Of a DNA stretch of 64,000 nt, positions 25,933-37,510 are shown one piece after another. Numbering within the stretch: position 1 is the stretch's first letter; every line of letters starts with the position of its first letter. Below the pieces are notes generated by a model, which saw only the letters and a list, made by a program, of their open reading frames with translations, searched no databases and was not told the DNA's origin. Source of the DNA: Montifringilla adamsi (lineage: Eukaryota; Chordata; Aves; Passeriformes; Passeridae); the NCBI GenBank assembly GCA_017590115.1, contig JAGGNK010006626.1, forward strand, positions 335,269-399,268. Direction: 5' to 3'. A program made the translations under genes and the position numbers.

Positions 25933-27081
25933 TTACTACCTGGTCATCTGGAACCACATTAGTTTTAAGGTGAGTTAGTGAAACAGTAATTTCTGAGTTT
26001 CTTTCTGAGGATGTACTCTCTCTGCTCTTGTTTCATCATTTTGTCCAAATCAGATCAAATTCTTGGAGAGTTGCACTCTAGAATCTTCTTTTGAGAAAAT
26101 TGACAGAAATCATTCATTTATCTAATCAGCAGTGATTTTATTTTACTTTATTATTCCCATGTGATTAGTGACCTCTTGCTCCTTTTATTTTTCTTGTTTT
26201 AATTAATTCAATCATTTTAGCATTAAACTTTCAGCTGTTTCCTCTTTAAAACTCATCTTCGCCTCTTTAATACACTTTCTAACATAAGATCTTTTACAAT
26301 CTATTCTGACAGCTCTAGCTTTAGATTTACAAAGTTCTTCTAAAAATTATTTTACTGCTTGCTAGTCACACTAATTGCTCATATTTCTGGTCCATTTTTT
26401 TGTAAGTTTTGCATTGCAAGTAATACTTTTGGGATTTTTTTGTGTAAAGCCTTCTACTTCTAAAGGGTTTATTACTTTTATCTAAGATAGTAGAACTTGC
26501 TTGACTTTCTGGTAAAACCACACTTCTAAGATTTCATATCGAATTACAGATTTGGTTTGCTTAAGATAGTAGAACAATGTAAGACAATGATCTAGATATG
26601 AAAATAAGAATATTAAAGATGCTTATTAGTGACTAATAGAAAAAACATGTTGGGTTGGTTTACTAAAAAAGATTCTGATAAATTGACCAGCCTATAAGTA
26701 TTTCCTGAGCTGTGGTAAGCTTTTCTCTAGGCTACATATTCATGATAAAATTTATTTGGGATTAATCTGGAGGAGATGGTTAAAATTAAAGAGGGGGAAA
26801 TACAGAAGAAGAACAAGAACTGCAAAATAAGCAAGAAGTTGGTCAAAAGAGAACGTAAAGTATGTTGAAAGCTATTGTTTTGCGTCAAATTTAAGGCTAG
26901 TTCTAATTCCAGATTTTCAGTAATGCTTTAAATACTAAAAAAAATCCCACCACAGTTTGTTAACAGAAGCTTGTAAATACTATGAAGTTGGAAAGTAATG
27001 TTAATGAGACAGGAATATCCTAATGCAAAATGGTATGATCTCAAAAGCTTGAATTATAGAAATAGGATGAAATTTAAGAGT

Positions 27082-27150
27082 CATAGAATCATACAGTAAG
27101 GAACAAAACCAAAAGTTCCTCCTGTAGGCCATCATTCAGAAGTGACAGAG
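27082..27150 (-). mobile_element. Possible CR1 3' tail
   Basis: GTCATAGAATCATACAG is like an inverted CR1 tail, followed by weakly similar sequence. It is short and uncertain. Confidence 0.3.
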
Positions 27151-29161
27151 TAAGAGGAAAAGCTCTTAATTGCAACAGTTCTGCAGTGTGCTGTGTTACT
27201 GAAAGAAAAAAACCAAACCGCAAACCTACTTATATATCAAGCATTAAGCTAGGCATTTGCAATCCAGATAGATATAGCGTTGGTCTGGATGAGAGATGCT
27301 GTTGGTCTCCACTTTTTGTTGTTTTGTTTAACAGTTTTTAACTATCTTGCAGTAAGCAAAGTTACGTTTTCATCTTAAACTGAGAAAACTTAGAGTCTCC
27401 TATCTGTTCCAGGATCTGCTGTGAACATAGAAGGTCCAGATAGTGCATAAAATCAGCCTTAATATATGATATGTGGTATATGATATATGCTTCTATACAT
27501 ACCCTAATGCATACATCTGCATTTTCTGGCAGTGTAACTCGTGGGTGAACAATGTAAGCAAAGAAAGTTTATAGTGAAAGCTAATACCTTTTATTAACCA
27601 AACTGTGGAAGAGAAATAAACTAGCTGAAGAAGAGCTCATGTGCCCTGAAACCTGTGGGTTTTTTTCCTTCTACATCTGTGTTAGTAACCATAATAAAAT
27701 ATATTGCGTCTGCTTTGGTATATTTTTTGTGCAGGTTTGTAGTTAATGTTCAGCTTACGGGCCATGTTGTTTGCTGAGTTTCTTCCAGTAGAGTCAAATG
27801 GTAACGTTCTTCATCAGTTTCAGTTGTGAGAATTCACTGCACAATATTGGGACTGCAGACATACCACATAGCTTACAGTTCAGTATGTGTAATTAAAATA
27901 GGGTGCCAGTTTTCTGAAGTGTTAGTGATGTGATGCACCTATTTGCACTCAGCTTTATGGTAGTGAAAAGACAGTAACAGTTGGCCATGTAGTCTTTAAT
28001 AAACATGCCAGTCCTTTTAGATTTCATCATTGAAATCTTTTCTAGGTAAAATATATAAATTCTGGTGATTTATCCATAAATTAATTCAGTGCAGAAGTTT
28101 TTAACATTTTATTTCTAAAACACAGAATTGCAGTACTAATTGCAAACTGTAACAGCTATTGCTAAAGTCAAACATGACATTAACTATCAGCCTTACTGTT
28201 AACACAGGTGGCCATACAGGACCCAGCAGCTATATTAAAATGTTTCATCTACAGTTTTCCAATGTCAAGACTGCTGAATATGTCTGCCACCATTTTTATA
28301 TGATCATCTTATTTGAGATACACTTGCAATACACCATTTGCAGAAAACAGACAGATATGTGTCTGACTTCTACAGCAAAACCAGGCTGGCAAGGAGACAA
28401 AGTGCCTATTCCAAATCCATAATTTTTATTCTCATATTTACAGTTGTAAAATTCTTGCAGTACCAGAGATGAACAGTAATGCAATCCAGACAAAAATAAG
28501 ATTCTTGAACCCTAGAAAAGTCTTAGATGTACATGCCAAATGGGGAATTTGCTATCCATTCCAAGAATTGCATGTTCGCAGATACCCCAAGGAGCAGAAG
28601 GGGGAATATCAGAAAAGGCTTCAAAACTGACAGCGTAGAGCATAACATTCACCTTGATTCTTCCACACATTCTGCAAATCAGCTAGTTGTGCAAACATGA
28701 CATTTTATATTGTTTTGTTTTATCATTGGGGTTCTCTATTTGAAAATACTATTTGTATTTTAACATAGAATTGGAACTTTCAAACAGAATATTAGGCGTT
28801 TTTCAAGAGTGTCTAGCAGAAAACAAAGCTGTTATCTGAACAGAAATTTCTGTTTTCTTTCTCATTGCCTCTGGTATTATTAGGGTGCCTGCTTGTCAGT
28901 TCTAGAACAACCTTTCCATATAAATCATGGATGTTGAAAATTATCATTAATAAATATAAGAACAAGAACATTAAATGTGCTTTTCATGGAATTAATACAT
29001 TTGGGGAAAGATGTGGCAGCCTGTAATTAGGAGGGGATTGAATCCAGGACTTCCTTCCAGGCTATTAGTTTACATGATGAAAGGATAATATTGTACTGTA
29101 GCTTGGTTTTTGTTTGGTTTATCTAAACTGAATTAAAGTCATCTCTTCTGATATGAAATTA

Positions 29162-29274
29162 ACATGAGCATTGTTGAAGTACTTCAACAATTATTAATTT
29201 TTAATAATTTTAATAATTATTAAATAATTTTAATAATTTTATTTTATTAAGATGTTACAGGATTCTGCTCATGT
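29162..29274. repeat. 22-bp palindrome and AT-rich repeat within 9-bp terminal inverted repeats
   Basis: A perfect 22-bp palindrome (ATTGTTGAAGT and its complement) lies at 29170-29191, followed by a TTTAATAAT-type AT-rich run to about 29250. ACATGAGCA at 29162-29170 is inverted as TGCTCATGT at 29266-29274 and brackets the whole. It could be a tiny non-autonomous DNA element or an accident of AT-rich sequence. Confidence 0.7.
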
Positions 29275-30654
29275 AAAAATTAAACTTAGGTAATAATCTT
29301 GGCTTATTATTAACAACACTCTAGAATTGCTTTTAAAATTAATAAGAGTATTTTAGGTTGTTCTCTTTGTTCTGATATGCTTACTTGGAACAACACTTCC
29401 TAAATAATGTTACCATTTAAGGATAACCAATTAGTAATTTTCTTTTGATGTTACTTTTGACTCTTACTGAATGAGAAGACAGCAAAAGCAAATGGAAGGA
29501 AATTGTCTTTAAAAAAATATAAGCAATGTAATTATGATACTAAAAAAGAAGGGAAAATAACATGCTATGCCATCAAAAGTAATAATTTAATCATTACTAC
29601 AGCACTTCCTTTAATTAATTCTTGTTTCAACCATGACTTGCATTCTGGAAAAACTCCAGGCCCAGTGATGAAGATGCCATGATTTTTCTGTTGTTTAGTC
29701 TCTGAATAGTCCCTCCATTATAAATTTACATTTATCTCAGTAAATTCTCTGAGGCTATCGGTATTGTTTTGCCATCACCTAAATATTTCCATTTTGAAAG
29801 ACTGTGGTCTTGTTTAATATTAGTTATACCACCATCAGTGAATGACTGTGTGCTAGGGTAACCTCAAGAAGTTTGAGCCTCTCTAGGGTCTTCCATGGAG
29901 TTTAGAGAGGGAGTAGTGAATACTCCAAATTGTAGGGAAGTTTAGACTGGAGTAAGGGTAAATTTGGAAATGCGTAGAATGCAAAGTTTTCCAGCACTTT
30001 GTGATTGGGATATAGCATCAGATGAATCTTAGCATCTTCTGAGGTTTGTCATCACTGGATGGGAATAGCTGAATTAGTTTTGAATATATGCAGCCTTTTT
30101 CTTTTCCCAAAATCACAGTTGAATAACATACTGTGACCCTCTAGGTCTTATTTGTGTCTATACCTAATATATATTTTATTTGTTAGAGACTTGGTATGCT
30201 TAAATAAATACAGGTAGTTATGGTTTATATACATATGCGCAGAAGCCTACAATTACAAAGAGGCTTACATATGTATGTAGAGAAGGAGGAATGTTGTTGG
30301 ATTTGTGCATAGCAAGTGTGATTGTATGGTCACTTACACCAAAGTCACAATTACTGTTTATTTCTGCAATCAGTTCTCTTTTCTTTTGCCAAAGTGAAGT
30401 GAAATACAGAACTTCTCTTTTTTGAATAAATTTACTTTGTAAATTCAGAAGACCCTTAATTACTTTCAGAAAAACACCTTCAATACATGGCACTTAGAAA
30501 CAATTTTATCCATTTAATCAAAAATATTTGACTAAATTTCCAACTGATTTTATTTCTTATTAACTGAGTATTATTCTGATCTAAAATAAAAAAAAAATAT
30601 GTACATATGAGAAAGTTGAAGTATGGAATATATGTTATTAAGAAGATAATTGCA

Positions 30655-30850
30655 GAAAATAACCTCCATCTCTCTGAGGGCCATGCTGCTTTTGATGCAG
30701 CCCAGGACACAGCTGGCTTTCTGGGCTTAGAGTGCACCCTGATGGGTCATATTCATGTTCTCATCCATGAGCGCCTCCCAGTCCTTCTTAGTGAGGCTGT
30801 TCTCAAACATTTTCTCCCTCATCTTTTAAGATTAAACATTTTCAGATACC
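30655..30850 (-). mobile_element. CR1 LINE fragment, reverse-transcriptase C-terminal part
   Basis: The antisense CR1 sequence is recognisable in GCTGCTTTTGATGCAGCCCA, GACACAGCTGGCTTTCTGGG and the final TTCTCAAACATTTTC. Both ends are truncated. Confidence 0.7.
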
Positions 30851-33603
30851 AGGGTTAGCTAACTTAAATGTAAGAACTTTGGTGAAAATGTAATGCTTTC
30901 TGATTTACTAGTGTTCATTTTAATGAAAGTTAGAAAACTACAAGAATTCAAAGAACAGAACTACTTTTTCATCATGTAGGTATGATACAGAGAAATGAAG
31001 GCAAGTTAGCCTTCCTTCACACCTAACCAGGTATAATAGAATGGTTTTGTACACTCTTCATAAGAAAAAGAAATTACCAAAGGTAAAATTAATGCAAGTT
31101 AGTGTGATGTTGTAGGCAGTAGATAACTGTATTGCCTTTTGGGAAAACTGGAGGCAGGGAAGTGTTATGATACAGGTTCAGAAAGTGTTGAGTCTTTGAT
31201 ATAGAGAAATAACTAAACTTCTGCAGTGTTTATAGTTCAGGTAGGTTTGTTTCAAGCATTTATTTGAAAGCCAGTGACATTCTTATTTTTATTTTTTAGA
31301 AGTCCTCATTATAAATTAATAGAGTACATGTCAACAGAATATTACAAATAATTTGAATTTAATACCTAAGTTGGCACAATACAATACAATAAAAATATCC
31401 TTGTAATATAGTTAAATGCTATGTTTTACAGCTGGAAATCAAAAATGCACATGTACTGCCCTACAGCTGTAGGAAAGTACAACAGATGAATGACATTTTG
31501 GAAAGAAATGACCAAGAGGTGAATTGAGAGTCATTGTGGAAAATTAGTGTTCAGTGCAATGCTGACCTTATGTTCCTTTTTGAGTTAGGAACACAGTACA
31601 CCACCAGCAGAGACTTGCAGGAAAGCTGAAACCCATCAGTATATCTTATTCCGAATTCCATCTTCAGAAGGACTAAGGAAATACTGCAAGGAGTTCTGGA
31701 TTAGACAGAAGAGGTTAAAGTGAATGTTAGAACACTTTCTCTTTTAAAAAGAGCTCTTTTTAAAGAGTATGAATTAATATGCTAAAGAGAAGCCAGAGTG
31801 GTGACCATAATAACAATGTAGAGTTGTTTCTTGATTGTGCATTCAGATAGTTTACCAGGAAAGCTGATCCCATCACCATACATGGTGTCTTCAGGGTGTA
31901 ACTAGATTTCAGCACAAGTTACCTAAGTACTTACAGTTCTTAACATCTGGAGTTCCTATCAGTTCACTGTTCACTGTTAGAACTATCAAACCAAGGCACA
32001 GCTGAACCAGAAATTCAAATGGAATATCACTAAGTTTTGTGGATATAATCATTTTATTGTTCTGAGTAGAATCTGAAAATTCTGGTCTTATGAACCATTT
32101 GGTTAGATCCTTTTCAGTCTTCTACAGAGGAAGGTTACATCTGCTCTGGCAGCATGTCTGCATGTAGAGAGTAGAGGTTTCCAGGCTACAGAAACTTGGA
32201 AAAAGAGGAAGAAGCAGGAAGCAAGAGGAAGAGGAGAACCTGCTGTAGCTGTGGAATCAAGGGAGCAATGGGACAAGGACGGAGCAGAGAGCTGTGCTTT
32301 TTTAGCAACAGAAATTTTCCAAGGATAGCAGGCACTTACATAATTGATTACAAACTAACAGCTATGTTATGTGAAACCTGAATGCAAATATACTGCATGC
32401 AAAGACCTAGGCATCAAAGATGAAGTTACTGCCTTTCTCACCAACCTGATTTGGCAAAGTCACCTAGAAATAAAGAAATATGCTAAGTGTGGAGTCTGTA
32501 AAGAGCCAAGTATCAAAGTTGTTTATTGACCTAGTACTGACCATAGAAAGGTCTTGAAGAAATATTTTGGAGTTAGACTTACTAAGAATTGAGATTTTCT
32601 GTGTTCTGTATAAAAACTTCTTTCGACTGGAGAAAAAGAGGGTGTCGAGGGGCTGAATAATAGTTGCTAGCTAGTTCATTGTTCATGCTGCAGTAGTTCA
32701 TTGTTCATGCTGCAATAGTGTTTAGCTAACTAAGAGAAAGAGTAAGTAGGTCCCCCTTACAGGATACTTGTGATGTGCTAGACTCTGTTATTCTCAAGTG
32801 CCACTTGTAACCCACTCTCTCTGTGTTGCTGTCACTGTCTGTCCCTCTAAATATTTTAAACATACAACTTTTTATTGATATCTGTTGTTCCTGCTGTGCA
32901 ACTTCAATAAGAAAACATTGCAGTATACAATAATAGTATTGTAATGCAGCTTTTTATAGTTTCACCCCCAGTTTATAGAAAAGCAATGGAGATACTTGGA
33001 TCAAAAATCTCTCTTTATCTCTTTTTCCCCTATGATTTTATTTTCAGGTAGAAAAGTAGAACTGTAGTTTTTTGTAAAAGCTGTTAATCTTGCTTAGTGC
33101 AGCTTCTGCCATGCTGTTGAAAATAAAGACCTCCTGATGTGGTTAGCTGAGTAACTTTACAGTGATAGTCTTCTTTGCTAATGTTTTTTGTAAGTGCTTT
33201 TTGCAAATGCTTTTCTGTATTTGTGCATACATACAAATGACAATGAAAATCAAAAGTAGTCATCACCCAACAGTTCCGAGTCTTTTGTTTAGAAAAGGGT
33301 GTAATCAGTAGTGGTATTACAGATTAAATTAAAGGTACATAAAATGACTGCAGGGAAAAAATGCTTGCATGTCATGTTCCTGCATTGTAATAATTTCTGC
33401 AGATCAATTTATTTTGATGAAATTTAAATCAGCCAGAACCTAATTTAAAACTAAAAAGATTTTAAAGGGCAAAATACAAATTCTATCAGAAAAATTTGAA
33501 CTAATTATCAGTTCTTTTCCACAGGTAACCATTAGATGGTCGCAAATTGGCATGAGCTGAAATAAAATTTAAATTCAATTTACAGAAGAGCTTTTTTTGC
33601 ATT
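30851..33603. other. Intronic DNA, mostly featureless
   Basis: It includes an inverted repeat centred near 31753 (AAAAAGAGCTCTTTTT), a 22-bp tandem duplication at 32672 and two acceptor/donor juxtapositions at 33047 and 33524 that could be recursive splice sites. No exon was recognised. Confidence 0.45.
32672..32715. repeat. Tandem duplication, period 22
   Basis: Two head-to-tail copies of TAGTTCATTGTTCATGCTGC plus two bases; the copies differ only at the last base. Confidence 0.9.
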
Positions 33604-33763
33604 GAGGGAGGTTAAGAAGTAGTTGCCCAGAGACTTTTTGGATATTCAAAACCTGACTGGATGGTGCTCTCAGCATCCTCCTGTATTTGGCCCTCAATTG
33701 AACAAGAAACCTGGAATGTCTGATCTTCAGAGGTCCCTTAAAAATTGTAGTTCTATGAAGAAA
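33604..33763 (+). mobile_element. CR1 LINE 3' end fragment
   Basis: The sense CR1 3' end shows TAGTTGCCCAGAGACTTTTT, GGATATTCAAAACCTGACTGG and CTTCAGAGGTCCCTTAAAAA. The terminal repeat has decayed. It lies about 580 bp before a CWC27 exon. Confidence 0.75.
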
Positions 33764-34345
33764 AATATTTTGTTTGACATTGGCACAATGATTTGAAAAA
33801 TTTAGTTTCTTTTTTCTAGTTCTAGTGTTATCCCATTAGGTATTTGTAGAATTAAATTAATTTTCATATCTAATAATATATGCTTACATACGTTTCATGT
33901 CTTTGTCACTGACCAACTGCATTGCTTGTCCCACCAAAAGTGCAGGAAAAATACTAAGATTTATTACTTGAGCAAACTGAATTTTATAACACATGGAATA
34001 TTTATTTGGCAGTACCTCTGTTTCAGATTCTCTTCGTGTGCTTTTCATCGCTAACTAGAATGTTAAAATGCAAATGAGGATTCCTTGTTCTATTATTCAT
34101 TTCCTTAACATATTTCTAATGGGGTCTTAAAGTAAGATGTCTGTTAATGTTCTTTTGTTTTCCCTGCTAATGAAAATATGGACTTTCTGAGGTCCTGAGT
34201 GATTTTTAAGCCATGTTCTTAGCATCAGTGAGTCTGTACCTTCCCTTTGTATCAAAAATCTACTGCCCATTAACTTTGATTCTGTTTCTTTTGAGTAGTT
34301 GTACATCTCAGAAGATTATATTCTTGTAAATGTTTCTCTTTGCAG

Positions 34346-34443
34346 TGAGGAGCTACGGAAGGAAGCCCGACAGCTGAAACGAGAATTGCTGGAAGCAAAG
34401 CACAAAAAAGAAGAAAGAGCTTTAAGACCCAAAGACAAAGAAG
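34346..34443 (+). CDS. CWC27: CWC27 coding exon, fourth from last
   Basis: The acceptor is TTTCTCTTTGCAG and the donor is AAG|GTAAGA. The exon enters with one base completing a codon (a serine in the family) and leaves with one base of a Glu codon. It reads EELRKEARQLKRELLEAK, then HKKEERALRPKDKE: a highly charged, helix-forming stretch that could form a coiled coil. The EELRKEARQLKREL part is the signature by which I recognise CWC27. The second half is much less like the mammalian protein as I remember it, so it looks like a loosely constrained linker. An open frame continues 5' of the acceptor to an ATG at 34299, but that is intron read-through and not a start. The role follows the whole protein: a spliceosomal component acting in the nucleus with CWC22. 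Confidence 0.95.
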
Positions 34444-34549
34444 GTAAGAGGTTTTGTGTAGATCTCCAGTTAACGTTCTGGTTTTAAAGGGTTTTTTCGT
34501 TTTCTATTTTATAAATGTACATAAATGTGGACTATTGTTGAAATGTAGA

Positions 34550-34572
34550 TTTTTTTTTTTTTCTTTCCCTAG
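34550..34572 (+). other. T13 run with decoy 3' splice site
   Basis: T13 followed by CTTTCCCTAG makes a very strong polypyrimidine tract and acceptor only 129 bases after the end of the exon at 34346-34443. No conserved open exon follows, so it is probably unused. Confidence 0.5.
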
Positions 34573-37428
34573 GGATGGTAGCAATGTAATGATGCCAGTA
34601 CGTAAGGAAATTATATAGGTAGCATTTGTTCTCAAATCAGGTAGTATTTCTCCTTCTAAGTATTCGTTAGTTACATCCGTGCTCTTTAATTTGCAAGGTC
34701 TTTTTGACTTTCTGACTTGGAAAGGTTCTTAAATGCAGATGGCTAACTTTGAACTCAAAGCTACTGACTTAAAACTTAAATGTATCTTAAGACACTGATG
34801 GAATTCAAATTCACAAAGTCACTACCATATATTTTCCTTAAACCTTAACAAAATGGGATCTTCAGCTGCCCTCTTCCTTGTCAGACAGTTTTTATATTCT
34901 GTTTCTTTTTAAATGTGTATAAATTGCTACGTTTATAATAGCATGTAAAGTGCACATTTTAGTCCAGAAGGATGAAACACCCTTTATTAGCCAAACCGAA
35001 GAAACAAAAATGTGTCTTTAAACACTGTGGGGTTGCGAGACACACTTTTAGAGTGGATTCTTAGTTCAGTTCTCAATACCATAGAAATATGAAAGAAAAT
35101 ATAAAACTATTTTTTTCAAAATTCAGATAACGCACAATTTACAAGAGTGGTAGAAAGTATAACGTAATTTTTAGAAAAATTTGTGGACTCTCTTGAATAA
35201 TAGGTGAGCTTGATCAGTATTTCGACAAAGTAAAGAAATACGTTATCATGACTTTGTATATGAAATCTGACACCAAATGTTAAAAATTGCTGACTCTGAA
35301 AATGTTCCAGTAATCACTAGAATGTAAGCTCTCACTAGCAAAAGAATGAATGCTGTCACTAGCCATGTAAAAAAAAGAATTGTGAGTAGAGGTATAGCAA
35401 AGGTAAAGTGTAGTCCTTTTGTACATATATGATAAATTATCTTGAATAGCACCATGTATGGCAGCTCTTACACTATTGCTTAAACTTATCCCTATTTTTG
35501 TGCCAGTCGGTGGACTTTGTAATTTAAGGAAATTCACCTTTACAGTGACAGAATAAAGTAATACTTGGGCAGTAGTTGCTACTATGGTACACTTTGGAAG
35601 GATACCATCTATTCAAGCAAAGGGAGCTTATATACGAGAGTTGGTGAGGGGCTTCTATTTTCTTTGAAACAAATAGCAGGCAGGCCATAAATTAGTTGAA
35701 AATCTACAAGTTACAGCTAATGACACAAATAATCTTGAATAATCTTGGCTTTCCTTTTTGTGATAGGAAGGGGTCTGTTCCAGTACCTGTTGAGAAGGAT
35801 GGATGGCAGGAAATATCTATTGACCTAGTCAGTGGAGTACCTAACTAAAAATTTTAAAAATAAACATGTTCTAAAATTTAAGGTAAAATTAAAAGGATGT
35901 TAAATGAGATGCAAGTAGTGAAGGATAAAATTATTTATGAAAATGTAGTGAAAGATTTCAAGTTTGTACTAGAAAATGAACTGAACATGAATTTACACTC
36001 TGATGTGGCTGTCACTGTGTGGCTGTTGCTGCAAATGCAGTACCTGTAAAAGTGTGGTTGTACTATTGCAGTCAGTTCCACGTATTGTACCACCAAAAAG
36101 GATAATGAACAATTCAATTAAAATGGACAAAACCACCCAAAACTAGCAGAACACCATTTGGACAACTTTATTAGGAGATACTTGAAGATAAGTGCAATTT
36201 ATGTAGGGAGGGGGGATGGAAGGGTGAAATCTCAAGGCCAAGGAATGAAGCATACCTTTATTGTGAAACAGAATTTACAACCGAGGAATAGAATAGAAAG
36301 ACTTTAATTTAATGAACTCTAATAGAAGTGCTGTACCAAATAAGTAATTTTGCTCCAAAGTTAAAAGCACTTAGTTATTTTACATTTATTGGCCTGAATT
36401 TTAATCAGTACAGTAGAGCTTTCAACATGGAAGGCAGTCTGCTAAACATATAATAGTTTACCTATTCCACATTAGTTTATGTGTAAGAAATTGTACATAT
36501 TTTAGAAATACTTCTATCAGGAAGTTGATGTTTAAGTAGCAGTAGATTTTTCCATTGCTCTCTGCCTATCCTCTTGGGGAGTTTGGGATGGGGAGTGAGT
36601 TGTCATACTGTATCAGATATGCCTTGTGTCTTGCATTGTGTCTGCCTATGCTTTGAGCTGGCTGGATTAGGGAAAAATGTTAGTTCACAGGCTATGTAAC
36701 CACATCAGTGTGATTCTGTGCTTGATTAATTAACACTACATTGCAGCCAGAACTTGCAGCCATAGTGGGAGAATTTCACTGAAGATCACAGAACGGTGAG
36801 AATAAGGCTTAGGTCATACTTGACAAGGTTGGGTCTTGTTCTGAGAGGATGCTAAGAAGGGTCTGCAGCATGAAACATCTATTTTAAGTCTACAGCACAG
36901 ATCTTTATTAGTATTGGCATCACATTTAGTATCACTTCTTCAAATTGTTCATATTATGTTTACCTAATATTTTTCTGTATTTGGTGATTAGATTAATTAA
37001 GAAAGACTGGAGAGTGAAAATTTAAGTGTTTACATTGTTTCAAGAGGTCAGAGAAAAAACCATACATGTTTGATTATAACCAGTCTTCCAATTTGTGAAT
37101 AGTCTTGTTGACAGTGCCAGACTGCTGTCAAGACCTTACTTTAAATAAGATGTTTTTCTTTTATGTGACATTTGTTGTAGTGATGCCAGAAATTACATCA
37201 AACACTATCATTTGAGTGCTGAATTAGTTCAGCATTTTGAAGTACTTGGTCAAATATTCAGAAAATATCTTTTTGAATTTTCAAAGTTCTGTAGGGTAAA
37301 CCTGGGAATGTACTTCAGTGAAATCTGCTTCAGACACACAGCATCTGCGCAGTTAATTATATGTCGGTTTTAAACAGTAGAAGTATTTAGGAAGTAATAT
37401 TTTAGATTTTCTTGTTAGAACATTTTTT

Positions 37429-37510
37429 GTAAGCAGACGAATAATCTGCTTACATGATTATGTAATGAAATTGTAATGACAATTTCATTACATAGTCATG
37501 TAAGACTATG
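37429..37510. repeat. Chain of three overlapping inverted repeats
   Basis: The central hairpin pairs 37449-37474 with 37479-37504: 26 bp, one mismatch, a four-base loop. A 9-bp inverted repeat (GTAAGCAGA 37429-37437 with 37445-37453) overlaps its 5' arm. A 7-bp one (CATAGTC 37491-37497 with GACTATG 37504-37510) overlaps its 3' arm. The three cannot all form at once. Confidence 0.9.

Larger units (their letters stand above)
22690..30650. other. Intronic DNA, mostly featureless
   Basis: It holds a 23-bp tandem duplication at 25887, the palindrome at 29170 and a possible CR1 tail at 27082. The longest open frame, 127 codons at 22854-23237, resembles no known protein. A slightly GC-richer patch near 23270-23400 was not assignable. 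Confidence 0.45.
1..34345 (+). other. CWC27: CWC27 intron, right-hand part (at least 34 kb)
   Basis: No coding exon could be supported anywhere in this stretch on either strand. The open frames present are short and unlike known proteins, or lie inside CR1 copies. The intron ends at TTGCAG before 34346. Its recognised contents are listed separately: CR1 fragments, an old LINE remnant, hairpins, tandem duplications and homopolymer runs. The rest is AT-rich DNA without features I recognise. An unrecognised small exon, a non-coding RNA or a conserved enhancer cannot be excluded by eye. Confidence 0.8.

Noticed and set aside
34299..34487. ATG-initiated frame spanning the CWC27 exon
   Set aside because: The frame matches the exon only between 34346 and 34443; the flanks are intron read-through and the ATG is not a start.
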